From positions 1 through 64,000 of the forward strand of contig CAZNYT010000003.1 in assembly GCA_964577315.1 (NCBI GenBank): 64,000 bases of DNA. Reading direction: 5' to 3'. This stretch comes from Desulfonatronospira sp964577315 (GTDB taxonomy: Bacteria > Desulfobacterota > Desulfovibrionia > Desulfovibrionales > Desulfonatronovibrionaceae). Positions 43,234 through 52,475 of this stretch are shown piece by piece. The notes below the pieces were generated by a model, which saw only the letters and a program-made list of their open reading frames with translations, made no database searches and was not told where the DNA came from. The translations under genes and the position numbers were made by a program. Numbering within the stretch: position 1 is the first letter of the stretch; the number at the start of each line of letters is the position of its first letter.

Positions 43234-44049
43234 TTGGAAGAAGGTTCGGAAAGCAAGTTATGGCGTTTTGTGCGCAGGATTTTTGGTTCCCGCTGCGAGG
43301 CTCCCTTGAAGGAAATTATATTGGACGCCAGGGAAGAGGGGGAGTTAAAAAATGAAGAAGTGTTGATGCTCTTAAATATTTTGCGCTTGAATGACAAGCA
43401 GGCTGTGGAAATCATGATACCCAGAACAGATCTTTACTGTGCCGAGATAAACCAGTCCATGCAGGACGTGGCCAAGATGATATTCGATTCCGGGCATTCC
43501 AGGATACCGGTTTATCGGGACAATAAAGATCATATCGTGGGCCTTATCCATGCCAAGGATCTTTTGTACTATTTCTCGGGAGCACAGGAAACTTCCTTGA
43601 CCACGATAATGCGCGAACCGCATTTCATGCCTGAAACCAAAAATGTCAGACAAATTCTTTTGGAGTTTCAAAACCAAAAGACTCACTTGGGTATTGTTCT
43701 GGATGAATACGGGGGAACTTCCGGAATTGTGACTTTAGAAGATGTGCTAGAGGAAATAGTAGGGGAAATTGAAGACGAGTACGACCCCCCGAGGCCCCAA
43801 GAAATACAGGTGCTTCAGGACGGGTCTTTCTATGTTGCTGGTCGCACTTCCCTGGAGGAGCTCAAGGATGAATTGGATATAGATATTCCCACGGACCAGG
43901 TGGAAACCATTGGAGGATATGTTTCCCATTTGGCGGGTAAGGTCCCTGAAAAAGGTGAAGAATTTATCGATGACAGGTTTCATTATATTGTGCAAGAAGC
44001 CAACACTAAGAATATCCAATGGCTAACCATCAAACCAGTTTCCAAATGA
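43234..44049 (+). CDS. corC: CorC/HlyC-type CBS-domain protein
   Basis: Soluble protein of 271 residues with paired CBS domains (MIPRTDLYCAEI...HSRIPVYRDNKDHIVGLIHAKDLL, and a second pair near residues 130-190 including LGIVLDEYGGTSGIVTLED) and a CorC_HlyC transporter-associated C-terminal domain. It lacks the DUF21 membrane part. CorC proteins help magnesium and cobalt efflux. TTG 43234 is the start, supported by AAAGGAGG eight bases before it. It overlaps lnt. Confidence 0.88.
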   Translation: MEEGSESKLWRFVRRIFGSRCEAPLKEIILDAREEGELKNEEVLMLLNILRLNDKQAVEIMIPRTDLYCAEINQSMQDVAKMIFDSGHSRIPVYRDNKDHIVGLIHAKDLLYYFSGAQETSLTTIMREPHFMPETKNVRQILLEFQNQKTHLGIVLDEYGGTSGIVTLEDVLEEIVGEIEDEYDPPRPQEIQVLQDGSFYVAGRTSLEELKDELDIDIPTDQVETIGGYVSHLAGKVPEKGEEFIDDRFHYIVQEANTKNIQWLTIKPVSK

Positions 44050-45581
44050 ACTTCTGGGGCCGTTTTTTCGGCAACTATTTCTGGGCTTCCTTTGTTTTTG
44101 GGGTGCTGGGAATCTTTTTGGCTTTTCCCAACCCGGTTCTGCAAATTCCCTTTTTGATCTTTTTGTTCTTTCTGGGAATAAATCTGATTGCTTTTAGAGC
44201 ACGTTCCAAAAAAGAGGCCTTCAGGCAGGCCTTGCTGGTATCCGGACCCGCTTATGCCTTGGCTTTGTATTGGATAGTGGTGCCAGTTCATGTATACGGG
44301 CATTTTCCCTTTTTGTTGGCCTTGTTTTGTCCGGTTTTATTGGGTTTTATCATAGGAGCCTTTAGTTCGGCATACGTGGTCCTGGTCTATTCCGTCCGGG
44401 AGAGTTTTTCCTGGTTACCGCTGGGGATTATAGGGGGAGCTTTCTGGGCTGCTCTGGAATTTTTGAGGGAATATGCCTTTTCCGGCTTCCCCTGGCTGGT
44501 TTCAGCCCAGGCCTTCAGCCTGTGGCCGGAAAGTATTCAAGCTGTCAGCGTGATAGGCAGCTTTGGGCTGGGCATGTTTATGGCCTGCGCTGGGTTGTGG
44601 CTTTCATTTGGAAAAAAATACTCCGTGGCCGCAGCCTTGGTTGTTTTGTCCCTGCTTTTGGGCCATGGTTTCTTTTTAGACCAAGAAAAGGAATATCCGG
44701 GCCCGAGCAAAGATATTTTGGTGGTGCAGGGGAATATCGAACAGGATATTAAATGGGAAGAGGAAATTCAGCTAAAAACTGTCCGAAAATATAAAGATCT
44801 CACCGTGGAAGGTATGGGGGAGCATTCCCCGGATCTGGTAATATGGCCAGAAACAGCGCTACCCTTCTATTTTCAGGAAAGTAGCCGCATGAGCGATTTG
44901 GTCAGAGATTTCGTGCAAAAGCAAGGCATTCACCTAATTACCGGATCCCCTGCCTATGAGATGGCAGAAGATGGCAGGGAATACCAACTGTACAACCGGG
45001 CTTTCTGGATTTCACCTCAGGGCAAAATCTTAGATTATTACGACAAGGAACACTTGGTTCCTTTTGGCGAATACATACCTTGGTCTGAGTACTTCCCTTT
45101 CTTGGACCGTTTGGTAGCCGGCCCCATAGATTTTACCTCCGGCTACGTTACCGAGCCCATGGTCCAAGAAGATCTTGCCTCAGGGATGCTCATCTGTTAT
45201 GAAATTATATTCCCTGGATTGGTTCGGGATAGAGTAGCTCAAGGAGCCAATCTTCTGGTCAATATCTCCAATGATGCTTGGTTTGGAGAAACTTCGGCTC
45301 CTGAACAGCACCTGCACTTAAGCGTCCTTAGAGCAGTGGAACAGAACAGGTTCGTGGTGAGATCCACCAATACAGGAATTTCTGCTTTTATAGACCCCCA
45401 GGGCAGGGTATATAAAAGTTCCTCTTTGTTTCAGGATGCTACTGTCAGGGAAGATATCCATCTCTTGGATGAAACCACGTTTTATCACAATTGGCATTGG
45501 CCCATTCATTGGAGTTTTGTAGGAATAAGCCTTTTGGGGTTGGCCCTGCATTTTTTCAGACGGAAGCAATCAACAAGTTGA
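44046..45581 (+). CDS. lnt: Apolipoprotein N-acyltransferase
   Basis: Inner-membrane enzyme of about 511 residues adding the third acyl chain to lipoproteins. About eight N-terminal membrane segments precede a nitrilase-like periplasmic domain with the catalytic triad Glu in WPETALPF, Lys in YYDKEHLVPFGEY and Cys in MLICYEIIFP. ATG 44046 overlaps the corC stop as ATGA, a coupling signal; ATG 44019 would add nine residues. This corC-lnt pairing is common in Proteobacteria. Substrates include lipoproteins such as those at 13078, 29714 and 59915. Confidence 0.93.
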   Translation: MNFWGRFFGNYFWASFVFGVLGIFLAFPNPVLQIPFLIFLFFLGINLIAFRARSKKEAFRQALLVSGPAYALALYWIVVPVHVYGHFPFLLALFCPVLLGFIIGAFSSAYVVLVYSVRESFSWLPLGIIGGAFWAALEFLREYAFSGFPWLVSAQAFSLWPESIQAVSVIGSFGLGMFMACAGLWLSFGKKYSVAAALVVLSLLLGHGFFLDQEKEYPGPSKDILVVQGNIEQDIKWEEEIQLKTVRKYKDLTVEGMGEHSPDLVIWPETALPFYFQESSRMSDLVRDFVQKQGIHLITGSPAYEMAEDGREYQLYNRAFWISPQGKILDYYDKEHLVPFGEYIPWSEYFPFLDRLVAGPIDFTSGYVTEPMVQEDLASGMLICYEIIFPGLVRDRVAQGANLLVNISNDAWFGETSAPEQHLHLSVLRAVEQNRFVVRSTNTGISAFIDPQGRVYKSSSLFQDATVREDIHLLDETTFYHNWHWPIHWSFVGISLLGLALHFFRRKQSTS

Positions 45582-45612
45582 GAGATATTTAGCAATATAA
45601 TAAGCGGCTTTT

Positions 45613-46765
45613 ATGATGAGCGAGTTTCAAGCACAAAATAAAACCAAAACCCGGGAATTCTCTATTCAGCTTTCCGACTTAAGAACCCAGGCCGATCAGG
45701 CCTTGGAACGCTTTGCTTCTTTCTGGGGGCGTCTTTGACCTTCAGACTAAAAGACACAGGCTAGAAGAGATTGAACATCAATTATCCAAGCCCGAGGCTT
45801 GGGACAAGCCGGAGAAACTCACTCCCATTCTCAAAGAAAAAAGCCAACTGGAAGAAGAAGTAAATAAACTCACCGAACTCAAAAAACTACAAGAGGATGT
45901 TCAAGAATGGCTTTCTTTTGCAGAAACTGAGCAATCCCTGGAAATCCTAGATACTTTAAGGGAAAGTCTGCACAGTTTCCGCAAGAAATTAGAGCAGGTT
46001 GAACTTGAATCCCTTCTTCATCAAGCCGAAGACAGACATTCGGCAATCATGAGCATCCATCCCGGAGCCGGCGGTACCGAGGCCCAGGACTGGGTGGAAA
46101 TGCTCTTGCGCATGTATACCCGCTGGGCGGAAAACAATGATTTCAACCTGGAATATTTGGATTTCATTCCCGGGGATGAAGCCGGGGTGAAAAGCGTTAC
46201 CTTGCAAATCAACGGGGATTACGCCTATGGTTTACTCAAGGGAGAAAGAGGAATTCATAGGTTAATACGCATTTCCCCTTTTGATGCTTCGGGTCGCAGA
46301 CACACATCGTTTGCCTCAGTGGATGTTTACCCCCAGATCTCGGATGATATTAATATCGAGGTTAGAGAAGAGGACGTGCGTGTGGATGTGTTCCGGGCCA
46401 GCGGTCCTGGTGGACAGCACGTGAACACGACAAGCTCCGCCATTAGGCTTACTCACTTCCCTTCAGGAATAGTTGTCCAATGCCAAAGTGAGAGATCCCA
46501 GCAGCGTAACAGGGAAGCCGCTTACAAAATTTTACGTGCCAAACTTTATGATCAGGAAATGAAAAAACGGGAAGAAATGAAACAAGAGAATTATGCTTCC
46601 AAGGAAAGCATTGCCTGGGGCAGCCAGATTCGAACCTACACCCTCCATTCCTACCGCCTGGTTAAAGATCACAGATCCAATACCGAAACCTCGGATGTGG
46701 ACGGTGTTTTGGATGGCCACATAGACGAATTGATCCGAAACCATCTTTTATACTGCCATGGATGA
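45613..46765 (+). CDS. prfB: Peptide chain release factor 2, with programmed +1 frameshift
   Basis: RF2 of 383 residues assembled from two frames. The first 41 codons run from ATG 45613 to CTT (45733-45735), then an in-frame TGA. A shift of one base continues GAC-CTT-CAG to the stop at 46765. The peptidyl-hydrolysis motif GPGGQHVNT and the UGA-recognition motif SPF (RISPFDASG) are present. RF2 reads its own internal UGA, so low RF2 increases frameshifting and restores its level. The next gene overlaps the end by eight bases. Confidence 0.97.
45724..45739 (+). promoter_or_regulatory. prfB programmed frameshift site
   Basis: TGGGGG, three bases, then CTT-TGA-C, matching the canonical Shine-Dalgarno-like stimulator and slippery CUU-UGA-C with identical spacing to E. 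coli prfB. Confidence 0.93.
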
Positions 46766-47609
46766 TTCCACTGATCCCAATTCTTCAAATCATGAGCAAC
46801 TCATTCACGAACTGCAAGAGTTGGAAAGACTGCTTCGGGAAAAGTTCGAGTGTAGGGAAACGGATGCCCATTCCCACGGATGGGCATTGGTAAGACTAGT
46901 TGAGGATCTGGACCAGGAGCAGCTAAAAGAGCTAACTACTTTATCCGGAATAGATCCTTCCTGGATGATCCTACCCTTAAACCATAACAGCTTTCCAGTA
47001 CTGCACAATCTAAAAAGAACTATTGAACAGCTTACCTTGGACAAGGATACAGATGCACTCACTGGGATGAATAACCGGCGTTTTTTTCACAGGATCCTGG
47101 AACGGGAACTGGAGAGATCCTATCAGTTCAAGATGCCTCTCACCTTGGCCATAATGGATATAGACAATTTCAAGGACATAAATGATACTTGGGGCCATCT
47201 CTGCGGAGATGAAGTTTTGCGGAGCTTGGCCGGAATATTGCACGAAGAAATCAGGGCCTCGGATTATGCCGCACGTATCGGAGGGGAGGAGTTTGCCTTG
47301 ATTCTTCCCGGTACCAGCAGATATAAGGCTGAGCCTCTTTTGTTCCGTATACTGAAAAGGGTGCGCAGTGATAGAGTCAAATGTTTGAACAACAAGGAAG
47401 GGTTTCACTATACCCTATCCATTGGAGCTGCAACTTTTAGAGGCAGAAAAGAAACAACCCCGGAAAGATTGATCGCAGACGTAGATAATCAGCTCTACGC
47501 CATCAAGAATCAGGGCAAGAATTCGGTGGCAGCCCATATTTTTCAGGAAGTTTTGGAAGAAGATTCCTTGGTGCAGAGCGAAGAAAAGAATTTTTTGCTG
47601 AAGGGTTGA
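46758..47609 (+). CDS. Diguanylate cyclase (GGDEF domain)
   Basis: Protein of 283 residues. The N-terminal 95 residues are an unassigned helical sensor region. The catalytic domain from about residue 100 has DALTGMNNRRFFH, the metal and GTP site DIDNFKDINDTWGH and the active loop GGEEF. An inhibitory I-site RxxD (RASD) lies five residues before GGEEF, so product inhibition is expected. It makes cyclic di-GMP and may feed the PilZ protein upstream. No membrane segment is seen. Confidence 0.94.
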   Translation: MDDSTDPNSSNHEQLIHELQELERLLREKFECRETDAHSHGWALVRLVEDLDQEQLKELTTLSGIDPSWMILPLNHNSFPVLHNLKRTIEQLTLDKDTDALTGMNNRRFFHRILERELERSYQFKMPLTLAIMDIDNFKDINDTWGHLCGDEVLRSLAGILHEEIRASDYAARIGGEEFALILPGTSRYKAEPLLFRILKRVRSDRVKCLNNKEGFHYTLSIGAATFRGRKETTPERLIADVDNQLYAIKNQGKNSVAAHIFQEVLEEDSLVQSEEKNFLLKG

Positions 47610-47666
47610 TATCCGCAGAGACCACCTAAGGATACCAAAATAGCGAACTCAACCAAAGGGCTAGCA

Positions 47667-48485
47667 ATGAATCAGGAAAACAGAACACTCAGTTTCTCCA
47701 TAGTAAGTGGCAAGGGCGGGGTAGGCAAGACCAACCTGGCTCTCAATCTGGCTTATTCCTTGTACCAAGCCTCCCAGAACACACTGCTTGTAGACTGTGA
47801 TTTGGGACTGGCCAACCTGGACGTAATTTTAGGCATTTCACCGCAAAGAAGCCTTCACGATCTCTTGAACAATGATGCCCGGGCAGAAGATATTATTTAT
47901 CACCTGGAAAACCATGGCTTGGGGTTGATTCCGGCTGCGTCCGGGGTCTCGGATATCCTGGATCTGGATGAGGATCAGCAAATGCTTATAATTCAGCGCT
48001 TAAAGGCCTTGCTCAGGAAATACAATTTTTTGCTGCTGGATGTGGGCGCGGGTATCAGCAGAACTGTTCGTGCCTTTGCCCAAATGACCCATAAACAGAT
48101 AGTGGTAATAACCCCAGAGCCCACTTCCCTCACCGACGGGTATGCCCTTATCAAGGTCTTGTCTACTCAATACAAAATCAGCGATTTTTATGTCCTTGTG
48201 AATATGGTGGATTCGGAAAAAGATGCCAAATTGGGGTACGACAGGCTCCGGGCTGCTTGCGCCAAATTTCTGGGTTTAGAGATCAACTATCTGGGCCATG
48301 TCCCCAATGATTCAGCTGTGTTAGATTCTGTACGGAAACAAACTCCGTTTTTGAAATTTGCTCCCAGCTCCCATGCTTCCAAAAGTGTTCAGAGCATTGG
48401 AGAAAAACTCATCGATTTGCGTCAAGATTCCCTGAAGTTAATAGCAAAGACTTCTCCTTTAAGTATTGGGGAGGTAGTAAGTTAA
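47667..48485 (+). CDS. MinD/ParA-type ATPase, FlhG-like
   Basis: Deviant-Walker ATPase of 272 residues. The nucleotide motif is SGKGGVGKTNLALNLA and the switch region VDCDLGLANLDV. Length and form resemble FlhG (FleN/YlxH), which limits flagellar number and position with FlhF. No flhF or flagellar gene is in the window, so a different MinD-like role is possible. The C terminus lacks an obvious amphipathic membrane helix. It starts 58 bases after the GGDEF gene. Confidence 0.8.
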   Translation: MNQENRTLSFSIVSGKGGVGKTNLALNLAYSLYQASQNTLLVDCDLGLANLDVILGISPQRSLHDLLNNDARAEDIIYHLENHGLGLIPAASGVSDILDLDEDQQMLIIQRLKALLRKYNFLLLDVGAGISRTVRAFAQMTHKQIVVITPEPTSLTDGYALIKVLSTQYKISDFYVLVNMVDSEKDAKLGYDRLRAACAKFLGLEINYLGHVPNDSAVLDSVRKQTPFLKFAPSSHASKSVQSIGEKLIDLRQDSLKLIAKTSPLSIGEVVS

Positions 48486-48558
48486 ATACTCTAAGCCCTG
48501 AAAGAACTACTTGATTTTATCGCCACTAAAGAGGTATTATTATTGTATAAAAGGGGTA

Positions 48559-48630
48559 TCTGAATCCGTGCAGATCGTTTTGCAAGGATGCCTTGCCCAC
48601 CATTAGTCTGTAGTATCTCCCGGATTCAGA
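48559..48630 (+). other. Structured leader upstream of the HU/IHF gene
   Basis: TCTGAATCCG (48559-48568) pairs with CGGATTCAGA (48621-48630). Inside it, GCAAGG-ATG-CCTTGC (48582-48596) forms a 6-bp hairpin. This closed structure lies 44 bases before the gene. It may be an mRNA leader element or an upstream terminator; no T run follows. Confidence 0.45.
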
Positions 48631-48673
48631 AAAATGTGAGCATTATTATGGTTCAAGAAAAGGAGCAATAGCC

Positions 48674-48949
48674 ATGAACAAGAGCGATTTGATCAAGACC
48701 CTAGCTGAAGAGCGTGGAATTTCCATGGACGAATCCGCAGAAATAGTATCCATTTTTTTCAATTCCATGAAAGAAACCTTGAAAAACGGAGACAGGGTAG
48801 AAATCAGGGGGTTTGGCAGTTTTAAGATCAAGGAGTACGAAGGATATCAAGGCAGAAATCCCAAAACAGGGGAATCTGTCTGGGTTAAGCCCAAAAAATT
48901 GCCTTTTTTCCGAGCCGGCAAGGAACTCAGGGAATACGTAAACGATTAA
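48674..48949 (+). CDS. HU/IHF-family DNA-binding protein
   Basis: Histone-like protein of 91 residues with the family's DNA-arm motif GRNPKTGE and the core GFGSFKIKEY. A HU- or IHF-type dimer would bend DNA. The N terminus NKSDLIKTLAE is closer to IHF-beta/HU than to IHF-alpha, but the subtype cannot be fixed. AAAAGGAGC precedes the ATG. dapF follows 13 bases later, suggesting a shared transcript. Confidence 0.9.
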   Translation: MNKSDLIKTLAEERGISMDESAEIVSIFFNSMKETLKNGDRVEIRGFGSFKIKEYEGYQGRNPKTGESVWVKPKKLPFFRAGKELREYVND

Positions 48950-48962
48950 TCTGCGGGTAAAT

Positions 48963-49817
48963 ATGAAACTGCTGAACCATAATTCAGGATTTTTTTTTAA
49001 AATGCAGGGGAGCGGGAATGATTTTATTCTATGGGACAATAATACCTTAAATCTATCCCGGGATAATATGTCGCTTTGGGCTAAAACTCTTTGCCCCAGG
49101 GCTTTTGCCGTAGGTGCGGACGGAATGATTTTTTTGGAGTCAGACTCTGCCCGGGACATGGATTATATCTGGCATTTCTATAATGCCGACGGTACGCGGG
49201 CAGAAATGTGCGGCAATGGCTCCAGGTGTGCTGCACGTTTGGCCTATGAACTAGGATTTGCAGGAAAGAAGCAGGTTTTCGGCACTGACGCCGGCCCGGT
49301 CTCTGCCCAAATCCTGGAGCACGGACATGTTCAGGTTCAGCTAACCCCTGCCCGGGACCTGCAATTGCACACGGTTTTACCCATACCTGACAACCAAGCG
49401 ATTAACGTCCATTTTGTAAATACCGGGGTCCCTCATGCCGTTGTTATCTGCGAGGAAGCCGAAAAGGTCAAGGTTTCAGAGGTGGCTCCCAAAATAAGAT
49501 GGCATGAGCATTTTGATCCAGTCGGGGCCAATGTAAATTTTGTCCAGGTTCAAGACCAGAACCGTATTCTACTTCGAACCTACGAGCGTGGTGTGGAGGA
49601 TGAAACTTTTGCCTGCGGCACCGGAGCAGCTGCTTCGGTGGTAGTTGCAACTGCCCTGAATCTATGCGTTACTCCTGTCCAGGTACGCACCATGGAAGGG
49701 GAGGAACTTACCATTGATATTCAGGGAGATTATGTATACTTAACCGGTAAGGCGGATTTTATTTACCAGGCAGAGGTTTTTCTGGACACTTTCGGACTCA
49801 GTCTGCCCCAGGATTGA
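48963..49817 (+). CDS. dapF: Diaminopimelate epimerase
   Basis: PLP-independent epimerase of 284 residues. The two catalytic Cys are in EMCGNGSRCAARL and FACGTGAAASVV. The N-terminal KMQGSGNDFILWDN is typical. It converts LL- to meso-diaminopimelate, the product of DapL and substrate of LysA and MurE. The gene follows the HU/IHF gene closely and precedes dapA, with a 73-base gap containing a repeat end. Confidence 0.97.
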   Translation: MKLLNHNSGFFFKMQGSGNDFILWDNNTLNLSRDNMSLWAKTLCPRAFAVGADGMIFLESDSARDMDYIWHFYNADGTRAEMCGNGSRCAARLAYELGFAGKKQVFGTDAGPVSAQILEHGHVQVQLTPARDLQLHTVLPIPDNQAINVHFVNTGVPHAVVICEEAEKVKVSEVAPKIRWHEHFDPVGANVNFVQVQDQNRILLRTYERGVEDETFACGTGAAASVVVATALNLCVTPVQVRTMEGEELTIDIQGDYVYLTGKADFIYQAEVFLDTFGLSLPQD

Positions 49818-49841
49818 GCGCCTTGAAGTATTTTAAATCAA

Positions 49842-49863
49842 GCATCTATTCACCATATTTTAC
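49842..49863 (+). repeat. Partial dispersed palindromic repeat end
   Basis: GCATCTATTCACCATATTTTAC carries the same GCATCTATTCACCA terminus as the 438-bp element at 12603. No second end is present before dapA. Confidence 0.6.
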
Positions 49864-49890
49864 AATCAATGAATCTAAAAGGAGGATTTC

Positions 49891-50769
49891 ATGCAGTTTC
49901 GCGGTGCTTTTACAGCCTTGGTTACTCCATTCAAGAACAATCAGATAGATGAGGATGCTTACCGTAAACTCATTGAATGGCAGTTGGAGGAAGGTATAGA
50001 CGGGGTGGTCCCTTGCGGAACTACTGGGGAGTCTGCCACTTTAACCCACGAAGAGCATAAACGTGCCATAAGCATCTGTGTAGACCAGGTTAAAGGAAGG
50101 GTGCCCGTTATTGCCGGGGCTGGATCCAATTGTACCAGTGAAGCAGTAGATTTGACCCGGTACGCCAAGGAAGCAGGTGCAGATGCAGCTCTTCTTATTA
50201 CCCCCTACTATAACAAGCCCACTCCGGAAGGATTGCTGGCCCATTTTAAAACCATAGCCCAGGAAGTTTCCATTCCCTTTTTCATCTACAATGTTCCGGG
50301 AAGGACCGGGTTGAATGTATTGCCTCCCACTGTGGCCAGGATTTTTAAAGAGATCCCGGAAGCCATCGGGATCAAGGAAGCCACTGGAAATCTTACACAG
50401 GTATCACAAGTTGTGGAGCAGTGCGGACCGGAGTTCACGGTTCTTTCCGGAGAGGATCCCGTGGTGTTGCCCCTGATGTCCGTTGGAGGACACGGGGTGA
50501 TCTCAGTTACTTCCAATATTGTTCCCAATATGATGCACTCACTGTGCAAGGCATATATGGACAACAACCAGGAAGAGGCCAAAAAATTGCATCACAGGAT
50601 GGCGCCTCTGTGCCGGGCCATGTTTCTGGAAACCAATCCCATCCCTGTTAAAACCTCTTTGTCCTTGATGGGCAAGATAGAGTTGGAGCTAAGGTTACCT
50701 TTAGTGCCTATGCTTCAAGAGAACGAGTCCAAATTGAAAGAAACTTTGCAGAACCACCAACTAATTTAG
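49891..50769 (+). CDS. dapA: 4-hydroxy-tetrahydrodipicolinate synthase
   Basis: TIM-barrel aldolase of 292 residues. The Schiff-base lysine is in GIKEATGNL, and the loops VPCGTTGESATL and YNVPGRTGLN are diagnostic. It condenses aspartate semialdehyde and pyruvate, the first step of the diaminopimelate branch. AAAGGAGG precedes the ATG. It is followed within nine bases by the FMN oxidoreductase gene. Confidence 0.97.
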   Translation: MQFRGAFTALVTPFKNNQIDEDAYRKLIEWQLEEGIDGVVPCGTTGESATLTHEEHKRAISICVDQVKGRVPVIAGAGSNCTSEAVDLTRYAKEAGADAALLITPYYNKPTPEGLLAHFKTIAQEVSIPFFIYNVPGRTGLNVLPPTVARIFKEIPEAIGIKEATGNLTQVSQVVEQCGPEFTVLSGEDPVVLPLMSVGGHGVISVTSNIVPNMMHSLCKAYMDNNQEEAKKLHHRMAPLCRAMFLETNPIPVKTSLSLMGKIELELRLPLVPMLQENESKLKETLQNHQLI

Positions 50770-50778
50770 GATTGTGAC

Positions 50779-51801
50779 ATGAATTTAGAAGAAATTAAGA
50801 AAGAGGCCAAGGAGAAGTTAAAGGGCTATTGCCGGGTGTGTCCGGTATGCGATGGTCGCATGTGTGCCGGGGAAGTGCCCGGTATGGGTGGACTAGGAAC
50901 AGGGGAAGCCTTTAAGGTCAACTTGACCGCCTTAAGACGCTACCGCCTGCGGATGCACACCGTGCACGGAGTAAAAAATCCGGAAACAAGCCTTAATCTT
51001 TGGGGCAGACAGTGGAACCTGCCTTTCATGGCCGCTCCCATGACCGGAACTACTTATAACATGGGAGGACAGATCACTGAACAGGAATTTATAGATCATG
51101 TTATAGGCGGCAGCTTAAATGCCGGAAGTTTTGGTTTTTCCGGGGACGGAGCCGATCCGGCAATGTTTGATAGCGGTGTTACCGCTATTAAGAATAATAA
51201 CGGGACAGGAGTCCCCATTATTAAACCCCGAGCCCAGGAAGAGGTTATAAAACGCATCCGTAGCGCAGAAGAGGCCGGGGCCATGGCTGTGGGCATGGAT
51301 ATAGACGGGGCCGGGCTGGTGACCATGGCCCTAAAGGGTCAAGCAGTAGGGCCCAAGGATAAACATGAGCTGAAGGAATTAGTGCAGTCCACTACCTTGC
51401 CCTTTGTACTCAAGGGCATCATGAGTGTAGAAGATGCCTTGAATGCCTTGGAGGCTGGTGTTTCCGCCATTGTGGTCTCCAATCACGGAGGCAGGATCCT
51501 GGATCACACCCCGGGAGCGGCAGAGGTGCTGCAGGAGATTTCCGATCTGGTCCGGGGAAAGATGACTGTGTTCGCGGATGGTGGAGTACGTTCCGGCTCG
51601 GATGTGTTGAAGCTCTTGGCTCTGGGCGCGGATGCGGTATTGGTGGGCAGGCCTCTCATCACTGGGGCTTTTGGCGGAGGCCAGGAAGGAGTAAAATTCA
51701 TTCTAGAAAAGTATGGCCAGGAACTGATTCAAGCCATGCTTCTGACCGGGGTTTCTGATGTCACAGATGTCTCACCCCGGATTCTGGATTATCAGGAGTA
51801 A
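50779..51801 (+). CDS. FMN-dependent alpha-hydroxy-acid oxidising protein
   Basis: TIM-barrel flavoprotein of 340 residues. The FMN-binding and catalytic part includes the active-site His in VVSNHGGRILDHTPG and the loops DIDGAGLV and FADGGVRSGSDV. The N terminus carries a compact Cys cluster, CRVCPVCDGRMC, not found in classical glycolate or lactate oxidases; it may hold an iron-sulfur cluster or zinc. The anaerobic setting suggests a dehydrogenase rather than an oxidase. Nine bases after dapA, but the link to lysine synthesis is unknown. Confidence 0.88.
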   Translation: MNLEEIKKEAKEKLKGYCRVCPVCDGRMCAGEVPGMGGLGTGEAFKVNLTALRRYRLRMHTVHGVKNPETSLNLWGRQWNLPFMAAPMTGTTYNMGGQITEQEFIDHVIGGSLNAGSFGFSGDGADPAMFDSGVTAIKNNNGTGVPIIKPRAQEEVIKRIRSAEEAGAMAVGMDIDGAGLVTMALKGQAVGPKDKHELKELVQSTTLPFVLKGIMSVEDALNALEAGVSAIVVSNHGGRILDHTPGAAEVLQEISDLVRGKMTVFADGGVRSGSDVLKLLALGADAVLVGRPLITGAFGGGQEGVKFILEKYGQELIQAMLLTGVSDVTDVSPRILDYQE

Positions 51802-51846
51802 AAAGCTAGCCTCGGACCGGGTGCAATTACGTCCAGACCGGATAGA

Positions 51847-52389
51847 TCATTCCTGGTCCGGGGTTTTAAGAACAACTTTGTCTTCGCTGTCTCTTTCTTT
51901 TAACAATACATCCACTTTTTCCTGAACAGTGGTGTTGATCTTCTTGCCCACAAAATCCGCGTGAATAGGGAGTTCTCTGTTTCCCCGGTCCACAAGAACC
52001 AAAAGCTTGGTGCAGCCAGGACGTCCAAAGTCCAGCAGGGCTTCCAGGGCACTGCGTACCGTTCGTCCGGTATAGAGAACGTCATCTATTAGGATGAGAT
52101 TTTTATCCGCTACTGAAAAAGGGATTTCAGTGCTATTGATTACAGGAGTAGAGGTTAGATTGGTCCAATCGTCGCGATAGAGATTGATATCCAATTTTCC
52201 TAAAAGAATCTCCTGGCCGGTTTTTTGTTCCAGCATTTTTTGGAGTCTGCCTGCCAAGTCCACTCCTCGCCGCTGGATTCCAATCAAAGCCAAATTATCT
52301 GTTTCAGGGGTTTGCTCCCAAATCTGGGAAACCAATCTTTCCAAAGTTTTTTGAATTTGCTTGGGATTTAAAATTACTTGTGAGGCCAT
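51847..52389 (-). CDS. pyrR: Bifunctional pyr operon regulator/uracil phosphoribosyltransferase PyrR
   Basis: Phosphoribosyltransferase-fold protein of 180 residues. The PRPP-binding motif is LILIDDVLYTGRTVRSAL, and the N-terminal GIQRRGVDLAGRL and RGNRELPIHADFVGK segments match PyrR. It regulates pyrimidine genes at the RNA level in Gram-positive bacteria and shows uracil phosphoribosyltransferase activity. ATG 52389 with AAGGAGAAAACAA is preferred to the start at 52416. No pyr gene is adjacent. Confidence 0.92.
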   Translation of the reverse strand: MASQVILNPKQIQKTLERLVSQIWEQTPETDNLALIGIQRRGVDLAGRLQKMLEQKTGQEILLGKLDINLYRDDWTNLTSTPVINSTEIPFSVADKNLILIDDVLYTGRTVRSALEALLDFGRPGCTKLLVLVDRGNRELPIHADFVGKKINTTVQEKVDVLLKERDSEDKVVLKTPDQE

Positions 52390-52475
52390 TTGTTTTCTCC
52401 TTTGAATGCCAGGCAAAGTTGCTTTGATAGCAGGATTTTTTAAGGACTTTAGCTAGAACGAAACTTACTATCCAA

